Assembly (NCBI GenBank): GCA_963971425.1
Contig: OZ020514.1
Location: forward strand, 42,755,158 to 42,819,157
Source: Bryoerythrophyllum caledonicum
Lineage: Eukaryota > Streptophyta > Bryopsida > Pottiales > Pottiaceae
Direction of reading: 5' to 3'
Length of the DNA: 64,000 nucleotides
Part shown: positions 9,501 to 19,240 of the stretch, piece by piece
How positions within the stretch are numbered: position 1 is the stretch's first letter
Layout of the letters: each line of letters begins with the position of its first letter
Position numbers and translations under genes: made by a program
Notes under the pieces: generated by a model
Seen by the model: the letters and a program-made list of their open reading frames with translations, nothing else
Told to the model about the DNA's origin: nothing
Database searches by the model: none

Positions 9501-12500
9501 ACATGAAACCTTCATGGTTTCAGACAGGTTTTGAGGATCCGTCTATGGGTGACCACATTTCAACGAAGGTGGATGTCTATATGGGCAACACAAGTGGTGG
9601 AGAGGAAGAAGGATACAAACCTGGGATTGAGGCGGCGTGGAGTAACACCACCCAGTTGAGGGAGGCCGCGGAGTTAGTAGTGGAAGAGGCATGGCAACAA
9701 TCTATGCTACCACAGATGCAACATGAGACTGGAGTTGACCAAGACATGGGACCTCCGTTAGACATTGCTACTATCCATTGGAAGGCACCAATGGATGGTA
9801 TCGTATTATTGGAACTCTTCGGAGGAATTGGCACAGGCTTGGCAGCTGTTTTACAAGCTGGGATCAAGGTTAAGCGCTACATTTACGTGGATGTGGATGA
9901 AACAACAAGGCATGTGGCCAAACGTCACACACGGAGGCTGAGGGCCCAATTCCCAGAATTGTTGGCCACTAGTGCCATCAAAACCTCCTTCTCTACACTT
10001 GTGGGTGATATTTCCTTGTTGTCAGACGATGACATTCATCGAGTGGGTCATGTGGACCTTGTAATTGCAGGATGGCCTTGCCAAGGCATGTCTATGGCAG
10101 GCAATCAGAATGGGTTAAAGGATTCACGTTCTTCCAGGTTCTTTGACATGATTCGAGTGATTCGAGTGCTTCAGACTTCTCAGAGGCAACCGCCTGGTTA
10201 TATTGTGGAGAACGTGCCCGTGGTGAGCAGTTCGAGGGCCAGGACACTCGAGAGTATGCATAGGATCCATCAGACTCTGGGATTGCCAGTATTAATTGAT
10301 GCGGCTGCAGTAGGGTCCAGGGCACATAGACCACGCTTGTGGTGGACAAACCTGGCCCCAGCAGAGTTGCTACAGTCCGCGGTGGGTCGTATTAAACGCC
10401 CAGATGTGTATGTGAGTGACATTTTGGATCCTCACAGGACACCACGGCGCGTGTATCACGATGACCAGGTCCCATTAGCGGTGGTTAACCGCAAAGGGGA
10501 ACCACGTAGGGCCTTGCCCACGTTGGTTAGTTTTGCAAGGTCTTATGCGTTCAAGGATAATGGACTTGGACTTGTATGGGATTCAGTGTCCCAGGAGATG
10601 GTGGAGCCAAATGCAAATGAGCGAGAGAGAGCCATGGGATTTCCCACTGGCACCACCGATGTGCCCGGGATTTCAGAACCACAGAGACGATTTTTACTTG
10701 GTCAGGCCATGGATTTAAATTGCTTGACTTGGATTGTTTCATTAGTGGTTGCAGAACAGAAGCGGTTAGCTTCTAGTTTGACTAGTTACATGGGTTATTA
10801 TGAGTTGCGGGCGGCAGGAGAACCACTTGCCTCTGTCAGGGTGACAAGCAAGGTGGTTGGGGGCGAGAGGGCCCTTGCACCTCATCCATGGAAAACCCTG
10901 CTTCAAAGGGTGGAAAACCCTGCTTCAAAGGAACCGAAGGAGGTGGTGACCAAGGACACTTGGAAACCAAGAGTTGGCCTGGCAGATGGAGCAGTGGAGG
11001 TGGAGGAACATGAGTTCCTGAAGGAGTATTTAGATTGTTTTGCTTTCAGTTTACATGATTTGGGAGTGTTGAAGGGGCAAGAAGTGCGTATTAACTTAAC
11101 CGACGAAGCACCAATTTATAGAAAGCCATACAAGTACAGCGACATGGAGCGGAAGATGATTCGTTCTCGCACTGAAGAATTGATGGCTGCAGGGTTGGTG
11201 GAGTTGGCTCCTCCAGATTGTGAGTATGCATCAGCAACGGTTATGCCATCCAAGAAGGACGTTTACGGTAATTGGACTGAAAAAAGGATGTGTGGTGACT
11301 ATAGGAGAATTAATAAATTCACTAAGTCAGACCGTTATGCAATGCCAACTCCTGAGGAGAACTTTGAGGCCATTGGCCATGCCAAGGTATTTAGTACGTT
11401 GGATTTACGCTCTGGATACCACCAGATTGGATTGAGAGAGGAAGACAAGGAGAAAACCGCGTTCTGGGGCATTGATAGGGATGGGAAGGACCGGTTATTT
11501 CAATGGAAGTTTCTACCGTTTGGATTGAAGAATGCTCCAGCAGAATTTCAAAGGGTCATGGACAGAGTATTCTCGGGGTTGGATTTCGTGAGATGCTATA
11601 TTGATGACATCATTGTCTTTAGCAAGAATCGAAAACAACATAGACTACACTTGATGGAGGTTTTTGCTAGATTGAGGCTTCATGGATTAAAGTTGCACCC
11701 TGGTAAGTGCAAATTCTACTTTGATCGCATTGAGTATTTAGGCCACATGATTTATCCAAGTGGATTAGGTGTGGTAGCTAGCAAAGTGGAAGTAGTGATG
11801 TCTATTCCTAGACCACGAGATGTTAGTAGGTTGAGAGCATTTCTGGGGTTGTGTAACTATTATAGAAAGTTTGTCAAAACTTTCAGTGCCATTGCCAAGC
11901 CATTAACCATGTTGACAAGGAATGATCAACCTTGGATCTGGGGAAATGAGCAAGAGGCGGCCTTTCAACAATTGAAAGATCGTTTGGCATCAGCACCAAT
12001 ACTTCGGAGGCCTATAGCAGGGAGGACATACCAGCTACACACAGATTGGAGCTCGTTGGGGATTGGTGCAGTCTTGACGCAAATTGATGATGATGGTAAG
12101 GAATTTGTGATTGTGTATGCCAGCCGGTCCAACAACAATGCTGAGGCTCAGTATAGCTCGTATGAGGGAGAATGCTTGGCTGCGATATGGGCAATTGCTC
12201 ATTTTCGGTATTATCTTTATGGTAACGAATTTCTGTTAGTTACAGATCACCAGCCGTTGAAATGGTTGATGGAGTCTGATAAATTAACAGGAAAATTGGC
12301 ACGATGGGCCTTGATGTTGATGGAGTATGATTTCAAGGTGGTTCATAGGGCAGGTTTGGTTAATATGGATGCAGATGGCCTTAGCCGCAATCCAAGTCCA
12401 AACCAAGAGGATGATACAGGTGCCAGGTGGCATACTGAAGGTGAAACCGATCCGTTGCCAGGTTGGCATTGTTCGGGTTTTCTGGGAATATTGGCATTAA

Positions 12501-13927
12501 ATGGAGACACCACCGGGGAAGCTACTGTGGCCACAGTAGATGAGGATGGAGGTGAGGAGTCTGGGGGCGCCAGAGATATTCATGAAGACACGAATGTGAT
12601 GCAGTTTTTGCAAGATGGAGAAACGGTGGCTTCATGGTCTCATAAGGAGAGAGATAGGGTTCTACAACGAGCTAAGAGATTTGTGTGGGAGAGGACTCAT
12701 CTTGTGAGAGTGTGGCCAGATGGTACTAAGAAGGTAGTACCAACTCCAATAGAAAGAGTGAAACTGATTAAAGACACACATGAGGACCTTGGACACTTTG
12801 GAGTGCGGAGGACTTATAGTCTACTTCAGATTCACTACTGGTGGCGTGGAATGCAATCCCAAGTGCAAGCTCTAGTGGCTCGGTATATGGTGTGTGACCG
12901 GGTACGAGCGTCTTTCAACGCTCCAATGCCTCAGTTACAACCTTTGCCAATTATGGGCTTAGGATATAGATGGAGCTTGGATTTTGCAGGTCCATTGCCA
13001 GTGACACCTCGACACAACAAGTATGTGTTGGTAATCATCGAGCATTTCTCGAAATGGATAGAGTTAGTGGCATTACCTGATAAGTTTAGTGAGGGAGCTG
13101 CATATTCATTTCTTGACCGTGTTCTGAGTCGCTTTGGAGCTCCAGCAGAGGTACTTACAGACCAAGGAAGAGAATTCTTGGGTGAGTTTCAGACGTTGTG
13201 TGAGCAAGCGATGATAGATCATCGCACTACTTCGAGGGATCACCCCGAAGCAGATGGATTGGCGGAGCGCATGGTGCAAACCGTCAAGAGGGGGCTCCGG
13301 AAGTACAGCTTGAAGAAAGAACATCACCAGGATTGGGATTTACAGCTACCATGGATAGCAATGGGCTATCGGTTCAGCAAACAGGCATCCTTGGCGTCTT
13401 TTTCACCTTACTATCTATTGTTTGGAAGGCACCCGGTTTTACCGAAGGCCATTCAAGCAGATGCTAACACCGTGTTGGCTAACATGGACAATCCAGACAC
13501 GTGGGCTCAAGTGTGTGAGCAACGTGCAGAGTTGTTCAAAAGGGTGATGCCTATGGCATTGGAGAACCTCTCCATTGCTCAACATCGAGATACGTTGCGC
13601 TATGCTACAATTCGGGGAGGTGGTTATCGACCGCAGGTGCGGCGTTTCACACCTGGAGACTATGTGTATTTGCAGCAAGCAGCGTCCACCACCTTGGATG
13701 TGACAGCAGGAAGGGTAATCTTGACAGTTCGTGAGGTGAAGGACTCAGGAGTGTTAGTGTTGGAGGGTTGTGATGGCAAGAAGTGGAAGGATCACACACG
13801 TAATTGTGCACCTTGTCACTTGCCACACACTGATGGGACAATACACCCTGGTCTCTCTCACATCTCTGCTGGATTACGTTGTCGGTTGTGTGGTAGTGCC
13901 AAAAGGGCAGCCACTATGGTTATTTGA
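9497..13927 (+). CDS. Gypsy pol polyprotein: DNMT-RT-RNaseH-integrase-(PHD)
   Basis: An uninterrupted frame of 1476 codons. Residues about 100-415 are a cytosine-5 DNA methyltransferase. Residues about 535-760 are the RT with YIDD at 701-704 (11597-11608). Next come RNase H (HTDWSS, near 849) and integrase, with HEDLGH near 1094, SLDFAG, LTDQGREF and HPEADGLAER for the catalytic D, D, E. In the integrase zinc motif the first Cys of CxxC is Tyr (12884-12886). A GPY/F-like segment (FTPGDYVYL) follows. The frame then enters a PHD finger and stops at TGA 13925-13927; PHD coding continues in frame to a stop at 14024. The first ATG is at 9497, but related coding extends upstream from about 9360, so the protein probably starts inside the gag-pro-pol precursor. 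It would act in the virus-like particle and nucleus. Confidence 0.92.
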   Translation: MNMKPSWFQTGFEDPSMGDHISTKVDVYMGNTSGGEEEGYKPGIEAAWSNTTQLREAAELVVEEAWQQSMLPQMQHETGVDQDMGPPLDIATIHWKAPMDGIVLLELFGGIGTGLAAVLQAGIKVKRYIYVDVDETTRHVAKRHTRRLRAQFPELLATSAIKTSFSTLVGDISLLSDDDIHRVGHVDLVIAGWPCQGMSMAGNQNGLKDSRSSRFFDMIRVIRVLQTSQRQPPGYIVENVPVVSSSRARTLESMHRIHQTLGLPVLIDAAAVGSRAHRPRLWWTNLAPAELLQSAVGRIKRPDVYVSDILDPHRTPRRVYHDDQVPLAVVNRKGEPRRALPTLVSFARSYAFKDNGLGLVWDSVSQEMVEPNANERERAMGFPTGTTDVPGISEPQRRFLLGQAMDLNCLTWIVSLVVAEQKRLASSLTSYMGYYELRAAGEPLASVRVTSKVVGGERALAPHPWKTLLQRVENPASKEPKEVVTKDTWKPRVGLADGAVEVEEHEFLKEYLDCFAFSLHDLGVLKGQEVRINLTDEAPIYRKPYKYSDMERKMIRSRTEELMAAGLVELAPPDCEYASATVMPSKKDVYGNWTEKRMCGDYRRINKFTKSDRYAMPTPEENFEAIGHAKVFSTLDLRSGYHQIGLREEDKEKTAFWGIDRDGKDRLFQWKFLPFGLKNAPAEFQRVMDRVFSGLDFVRCYIDDIIVFSKNRKQHRLHLMEVFARLRLHGLKLHPGKCKFYFDRIEYLGHMIYPSGLGVVASKVEVVMSIPRPRDVSRLRAFLGLCNYYRKFVKTFSAIAKPLTMLTRNDQPWIWGNEQEAAFQQLKDRLASAPILRRPIAGRTYQLHTDWSSLGIGAVLTQIDDDGKEFVIVYASRSNNNAEAQYSSYEGECLAAIWAIAHFRYYLYGNEFLLVTDHQPLKWLMESDKLTGKLARWALMLMEYDFKVVHRAGLVNMDADGLSRNPSPNQEDDTGARWHTEGETDPLPGWHCSGFLGILALNGDTTGEATVATVDEDGGEESGGARDIHEDTNVMQFLQDGETVASWSHKERDRVLQRAKRFVWERTHLVRVWPDGTKKVVPTPIERVKLIKDTHEDLGHFGVRRTYSLLQIHYWWRGMQSQVQALVARYMVCDRVRASFNAPMPQLQPLPIMGLGYRWSLDFAGPLPVTPRHNKYVLVIIEHFSKWIELVALPDKFSEGAAYSFLDRVLSRFGAPAEVLTDQGREFLGEFQTLCEQAMIDHRTTSRDHPEADGLAERMVQTVKRGLRKYSLKKEHHQDWDLQLPWIAMGYRFSKQASLASFSPYYLLFGRHPVLPKAIQADANTVLANMDNPDTWAQVCEQRAELFKRVMPMALENLSIAQHRDTLRYATIRGGGYRPQVRRFTPGDYVYLQQAASTTLDVTAGRVILTVREVKDSGVLVLEGCDGKKWKDHTRNCAPCHLPHTDGTIHPGLSHISAGLRCRLCGSAKRAATMVI
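9785..10760 (+). other. Cytosine-5 DNA methyltransferase domain within pol
   Basis: The motifs are in canonical, non-permuted order. Motif I is LELFGGIGTG (residues from 105). Motif IV is GWPCQGMS with the catalytic Cys at residue 195 (codon 10079-10081). Motif VI is ENV (238-240). Motif VIII is R-P-R at 278-280. Motif IX region is RERAMGF, and motif X is GQAMDLNCL near 400. These bind S-adenosylmethionine, attack cytosine C6 and hold the flipped base. All key residues are present, so activity is plausible. It lies between protease and RT. Whether it is nearest to DNMT3/DRM-like or bacterial-type enzymes needs a tree. It replaces no standard pol domain and is an added enzyme. Confidence 0.93.
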
Positions 13928-14026
13928 GACTTATGTTCTACGGGGTGGCATTTAGAATGCTTAACTCCACCTCTGTTGGAAGTACCAGTGGATCAATGGT
14001 CTTGTCCTGAGTGTTTAGGATGTTGA
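13880..14026 (+). pseudogene. C-terminal PHD finger of gypsy pol, interrupted by TGA
   Basis: Cys codons at 13880 and 13889 start the finger. The position of the third Cys is the TGA at 13925-13927. After it the same frame gives the remaining ligands: Cys at 13934, His at 13949, Cys at 13958, Cys at 14003 and Cys at 14012, then a stop at 14024. The older copy at 2893-3138 has Cys at the TGA position, so this is a one-base nonsense change of a zinc ligand in this copy. PHD fingers typically read histone tails. Here it occupies the place where chromoviruses carry a chromodomain that guides integration, so a targeting role is inferred. Confidence 0.82.
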
Positions 14027-14258
14027 GGGTCTCAGTGGACAAGGTCTAGCATTAAAAATATGTTAGAGGCGATTAACGATGGGGCTCTACTTGCACCCGG
14101 CCTACCCTTTGTTTGTTAAGTCTTTTAGCGCCTTTTCATGTGGATTACAGTGATTCTATGGTTTTGAGAGGTTTTCATTCGCGGTTATCATTTAGTTTAC
14201 ATGTAAACTGTGTGGTTCGCCGGTGTGAAAGGGGCTTCAGCACGGGCGAAGGGGGGCG
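14027..14258 (+). other. Post-pol spacer with purine-rich tract
   Basis: Non-coding spacer after pol. The purine-rich run around 14225-14268 ('gaaggggggcgag' and flanks) is the best candidate polypurine tract, although the LTR-like TGTCAGG start lies about 230 bp further on. A diverged version of this spacer is in the older copy (about 2640-2890, minus strand). Confidence 0.45.
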
Positions 14259-14491
14259 AGTAAAGGGGTACTTGGAGACCGCTTACTACTTCTTGGTGTA
14301 CGAGGTCATGGGTCATTTGTTTCTTTTTCCCCAAGTGTGGATTGCTGAAAGTGTATAAGTGTGCATTGTATTATTGTTTTATAGAGGTAACGGTGGTGGT
14401 TATGTCACCGTTACTCTCGAGTTGTCTCTGACTGTGCGTTCTCACCTGATTAGCACGATGTTATCTTGGCACGATGTGGTTGTGCACGACA
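14259..14491 (+). repeat. Direct repeat X, first copy (233 bp)
   Basis: It matches 14857-15089 over 233 bp with about one difference near the end ('cacgatg' versus 'cacaatg'). It ends in GACA, followed by two bases (gc) and then the LTR start TGTC. A diverged X in the same place in the older copy shows it is a normal part of the family's 3' region. Confidence 0.9.
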
Positions 14492-14493
14492 GC

Positions 14494-15089
14494 TGTCAGG
14501 TTCGACGCGTTGGAGGGTTTGTGGAGGTTGGTTTACGCGTTGTAAACCAACTAGGAGGTTAAATGGCCCAAGGAAACCCTGGATGCTAGCTTTAGTTGTT
14601 AATTAGAGTTAGTGTTAGTGTGCTTTGACTTTTAGGGCCTTGGTGGTGTCTTTTGACACCTCATTTGGGACTTGGAGTCCAAATGACCTCCACGTGTAGT
14701 GTGGGGAGACTCATCTTTCTCAAGTTGAGTCTCCCACGTGATGGAGTGAGAGAGTGCGTGCACTTCTTGAACTTCATTGTTATTATGCGTTCATTCTTTA
14801 AGAATGGCATTGGCTTGACTATGTGTAGTTTATGAGTATTTTCTACTTGTTTATTTAGTAAAGGGGTACTTGGAGACCGCTTACTACTTCTTGGTGTACG
14901 AGGTCATGGGTCATTTGTTTCTTTTTCCCCAAGTGTGGATTGCTGAAAGTGTATAAGTGTGCATTGTATTATTGTTTTATAGAGGTAACGGTGGTGGTTA
15001 TGTCACCGTTACTCTCGAGTTGTCTCTGACTGTGCGTTCTCACCTGATTAGCACGATGTTATCTTGGCACAATGTGGTTGTGCACGACA
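14494..15089 (+). repeat. 3' LTR-like terminus, rearranged (Y + X')
   Basis: The first 362 bp match the 5' terminus (3649-4010). Then, instead of the continuation seen at 4011 and in the 46.7-kb copy, the sequence switches to a second copy of X (14857-15089) and ends in GACA at the target duplication. This terminus is thus a chimera of LTR start and 3' internal sequence. Because integration used this end, the switch most likely happened during reverse transcription. Confidence 0.8.
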
Positions 15090-15480
15090 TCCGCTTATCC
15101 ATCCGCTTTGGGGTGATTCCTCAAAACAGTGCGATTGTCAAGCATCACTTGTTCATACAACGTTTGAAACTCATCCAAGAACTCACGTCCTTGATTAGTG
15201 AGTACTTCCGCTTGAGCTCCAAAGCCCCTCGGAACACAATCAAGGAAAGAGTAAGTGGCTCCTTCACTGAACTTGTCAAACAAAGCTACCAACTCTATCC
15301 ACTTTAAGAAGTGTTCAATGATTACTAACACATATTTGTTGTGTCAAGGTGTCATTGGCAATGGACCTACAAAGTTCAAGCTCAACCGGTATCCCAAGCT
15401 CATTATTGACAATGGCAGCGGCGACAAAGACATGCCCATGAATAACAAAGGACAAATTTTCATATTCCATTGGACTAAGT
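15090..15480 (-). pseudogene. Older inverted gypsy copy, integrase core (right of the insertion)
   Basis: The minus strand encodes a diverged integrase core in frame over about 15095-15331 (VIIEHFLKWIEL, then LTNQGREFLDEF), parallel to the younger element's integrase. The second catalytic Asp of the usual LTDQG motif is Asn here. Further right the frame is lost, and similarity fades by about 15480, where the older copy is truncated. It is the continuation of 2380-3648. Confidence 0.85.
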
Positions 15481-17170
15481 GTCACTTTCAAAAGCGAGCC
15501 ACTTCCATAAGCTTCTTTTTTGGCTTTTAAAAGCAACATATAGCCCTCTACAAGATCTAGAAGAAAACAAGTAATCAAGAGGAGGCTGAAGCGCAGTACA
15601 ACGTAATTTGTGCATGGTAGGTGTCCATTGGTGCTACTACATAAATTTTACGTTGTGCATTGGAGGATTGGATGGCGTTTTGGCACTTTCATTATTGTAA
15701 ATAGGCCAATGCTATGCAACTTATAAGTACTCTTTGCTCCTTTCATATTTTAAAATTCATGTGCTTACGACAAAAGAGAGACACTAGATAATTGTAATGA
15801 CATCTGTGGGTCTTCTTAGGATGTCACGCTCGATGACAAATTCTATATGCCATTGTGCAACCTTGAAGAAACAGTCCACAACCTTTGGCTACAACAATTA
15901 GGAAACACAATGATGTGTTTGTATGCAAAAATCGTGGACAATCCCGTTCGTGCTTTTATGCAGATCCTTTTCTATTGTTGATGGTTAAATGGAGGCACAT
16001 CTAAAAAAGGTTAGAACAAAGGCTTTTTTTGCGGGCTGTTCCATAATCAGGTGATCTAAAACTCATTGCACAAGCTGATAAGAACTATTCTGAAGCTAAG
16101 GATCTAGTAGTAAGGGCAGGAGGTCTAAAAGATGTAGAGATTTTTGGGTCCACTAAGCGAAAGCTTGAAATGCATGCTGGGTCTAGCTACAATTACCACT
16201 GGTATGATATATTAAAGTATTTTATTCCCCGTGATGGCAAAATGGAGACTCGGATGCGTATCAAGGAGGCCCTTAGGGATCAAGACTCTTGAGTCCATCA
16301 CACAATATTTGTGTTGGAATTAGATTGTGATCCATCCCACTGAAACATTGACCGCCTTCCAAAGAAGTCCGCTAAAAAATGCCAAGCATTCCACTCTCCA
16401 TCTGCTCTCCATCAGCTCACAATCCGCTCCCCATCCAAGCACCATACGGTTGACATCCACAATCCCCATCTGTCTCCATGCGCTACCCATCCGCCATCAT
16501 CCACTCCTCACCTACTACCCATTTGCGCACCATCCGCAGTTCTAATCCGCAGTCCCCATCCGCGCCCCATCCACTATATCCTTCGGGCTTCGTTTGACCT
16601 CCATCCGCCTAGCGTCCGTCACCTGTCCGTTGCAACGTCCGCTAGTCCGCGCCTCATTCGCGGCCCATCTTCGCCTAGCCGTCCACATGCTTTGTATGAA
16701 TTCATGTATAAAGTACTATCAATACAAGGTGACTTTGCTTATTCTTGCATAGTGCGTTTCAAGACCTTGGATTCTTCGTATAAGTATGCATTGCATGAGA
16801 CCCTTATATTGAAGAAGGTTCAAAGAACCCTTGGTGGCACTTTCATTCTTGCTACGCCATGCTGCGTTAAAATTCTATATGGGATCTAGGGTACAAAGAC
16901 ATGGGTAACGCTCCTTCAAGATCCGCACGTCAAGTGAAATGTTGATTTTGATCTCACAACATGTTCTATAGAGTGGAGAGGATGTTGTCGCACATGGAGT
17001 ATTGTCCTCGTAATTGTGCAGGACGTGATGTTCAAGTAAGTAGGATGGTGCCTCCACATGTGCGTATGTTGTTTCAATAATGTGATGAGGGTGTCTCAGA
17101 TCGTCATGATGTTGCTTATAATCTACCCTTCCACTTAGGCAACAAGGATGAAGTTTGGGTGGAGCCATAA
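15481..17170. other. No confident gene; decayed DNA upstream of hAT
   Basis: No open frame with a recognisable domain. Parts may be the N-terminal region of the hAT transposase that follows, but stops and shifts prevent assignment. A CCATCCGC-rich degenerate repeat is at 16385-16690. Confidence 0.5.
16385..16690 (+). repeat. Degenerate CCATCCGC-rich repeat
   Basis: About twenty imperfect 'ccatccgc' or 'catccac' units spaced 12-16 bases apart make this stretch C-rich and G-poor. A related 'tcatccg' motif is repeated at 2085-2270. No function apparent. Confidence 0.6.
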
Positions 17171-17176
17171 ATATCA

Positions 17177-19240
17177 ATGATTTTTAACAATGATGTGGAG
17201 AAAGTTCAAAATTTGCAAAACATTTGTGACGTGAAATCGACATTGGTAGATACGGAACCTCGAGAGCTACGCCAGCTCTCTTTGACCAAGAGCTTCAATT
17301 CTTCCGCAAAGCAACTCTCGGATAGGATTTGGTCCATTATTTTTTACGAAGCAAGCATTCCATTTTATATCAATAGGCGCCTTGCGTTTTTAAAAGCATT
17401 TTGTAAAACTGCGCGCGTACGAATGTCGGTGTACATTCCACCGTTCTATAATGCCGTCTATACAAAATTGTTGACGAATAAGAGAACCGATCTAGTAATG
17501 AGGATCAACAAAAATATGAGGGACTCTATATCAAAGTATGGGGTTACGATATGTAGTGATGGTTGAGACGACGTTTTGAATCGGCCTTGGCTAAACATTG
17601 TCTAGTCATGCACAAAAAGGGATGTTTTACTTGGCACTGTTGATGCATCGGGGAATTAGAAGTCCACTTCTACATTGCTTCTCCAATTCGACCGTTTTCT
17701 GCAAACTGTTGGGCTCCAAAATGTTGTCCTAGTATGCACCAACAATGCTCTAATGCTGGCATCCGCATGTAGTGACATCATGCAAGCAATTTCTCATCTC
17801 TATGTTCAAAGATGCACTGCTCATTGCTAGGATCGTTTACGGGGGATTGGGGCAAAGAGAATTAGATGAAAAGGATTGTAAGGAAAAGTAAGGTTATATT
17901 TTTATTCATCAAGAACCACCACGCTCGACAAGCAATCTTTCAAAGGCTATCATCACATCTTCACATCTTGCTTTTTGTATGCTCAATGAGACAACTTGCA
18001 ACAAACTTTATCATCATTGAAAGCCTCTTCCAAGTTCACCAAGCCCTTTAGAGAATGGTGGTTGATGATGCATGGTATGCTTTCATGGCAGAGTTGCAAA
18101 CAAAAGCCCCAACTACACATATAAAAGCCTATCTGCGCAATGGATTGTATGCCCTAACAGATTTTGAGATACTTGTGTGAATTTTTAGTATATAGTGTTG
18201 CTGGTGGTACGTACCTTTTGTATATTCAACGGCAGTGCTCTTGCTCTGGGCTTTGCATGGAAGGTTATGCATGATTTGAAAATCCATCTTCAAGGGTTTG
18301 TTGAGGCCCCGTTCCAAATGGGGCAAGGATTGACAACTTGAGCATTAGTTGCCTTCAACGCAAAGAGGGGGCTTATGCTTACTGACCTTCATTGGGCACG
18401 AGCTATGTTAAATCCTTCTTTGCAAAGATGGGCCTTTTTGCATGAGAATGATCATTCAAGACCAATCTTGAATCAAGTTCTTCAAATGCTAGTTACGAGG
18501 GCCGATTGATTTTGGGAGGGTCCTCAACTAGTACCAAGATTTCATTGAAAACATAGGGCGTTTGCAGACTCAATGGATCTAAATGTGGTTAATGTATTGC
18601 CTTATGAATGGTGGGATGCAATGGAAGGTGGATCAAAGGCATTGCAAATAATTGCAAGACGCATATTTGCTCAAGTATTTTCCGCATCGACATGCAAATG
18701 CAATTAGAGCATATTCTCATGTATTCACAACAAGTCCCGCAATCGCCTAGAGCATAGTCGGGCAGAGGACCTCATGTACATTAATACCAATTCTAGGCTT
18801 CTAAGGCATCAAAGAGGAACAGTAATTGATAAGTGGCTTAAGTTAAACGGTATGCATTCTGATCATGAAAGCAACAGTGAAGATCCAGACGATGCAAATG
18901 AGGAAGGACGTTATCCTATCGAGAATGACGAACTTGGTGATCTTGACATGGATGACGACAATTTGGATTTAGATAGTGGAGATTCCAATGGTGGCGGTGG
19001 TGGTGGTCGTTATGTAGGCAATGGCAAATCGGACTCTAATGGTCAAAACTCCAATGGAGATGATGGAGGTGGAGATATAGGGGTTTTTGATTTCAACAAA
19101 GACAAGCCACCACATTATCATGTTCAAGGTCCATCGAACCCGGGTGGAGATGACGATGGGTCGTCCTTTGGACAACTTTGTGTTGGTCAAGGACTTTGGC
19201 GTGACCACAAAGGAGGCCTTGACAACCTGGCGGTCCACGC
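17177..19240 (+). pseudogene. hAT-family transposase (DUF659/dimerisation type), decayed
   Basis: Pieces of a cut-and-paste transposase lie in order. 17177-17566 ends in TICSDG, the start of the DUF659-type catalytic block. Next come LLGTVDASGN, VGLQNVVLVCTNNA and YVQRCTAHC, each matching conserved hAT blocks around catalytic Asp residues. At about 18590-18780 is the C-terminal dimerisation region, with WWDAMEGG, IIARRIFAQVFSAST and NKSRNRLEHSRAEDLMY. After that, 18774-19526 is an acidic Asp/Asn/Gly-rich tail. Several stops and frame shifts break it, so it is inactive. I did not find its terminal inverted repeats. Confidence 0.85.

Larger units (their letters stand above)
3649..15089 (+). mobile_element. 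Ty3/gypsy LTR retrotransposon with DNMT and PHD finger
   Basis: The element spans 11,441 bp, begins TGTC and ends GACA, and is flanked by the direct repeat TCCG (3645-3648 and 15090-15093). The target is the integrase gene of an older inverted copy of the same family. Joining the two flanks, with TCCG counted once, recovers the expected integrase sequence, so the boundaries are firm. Order: LTR-like 5' region, leader with tandem repeats, gag (two CCHC-like knuckles), protease, DNMT, RT, RNase H, integrase, PHD finger, spacer, 3' LTR-like region. The RT-RNaseH-integrase order is the Ty3/gypsy order. The first 362 bp at the 5' end and the copy at 14494 differ at only about two positions, so the insertion is young. 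Gag and protease carry stops or frame shifts, so this copy is probably not autonomous. I could not identify a primer binding site. Confidence 0.93.
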
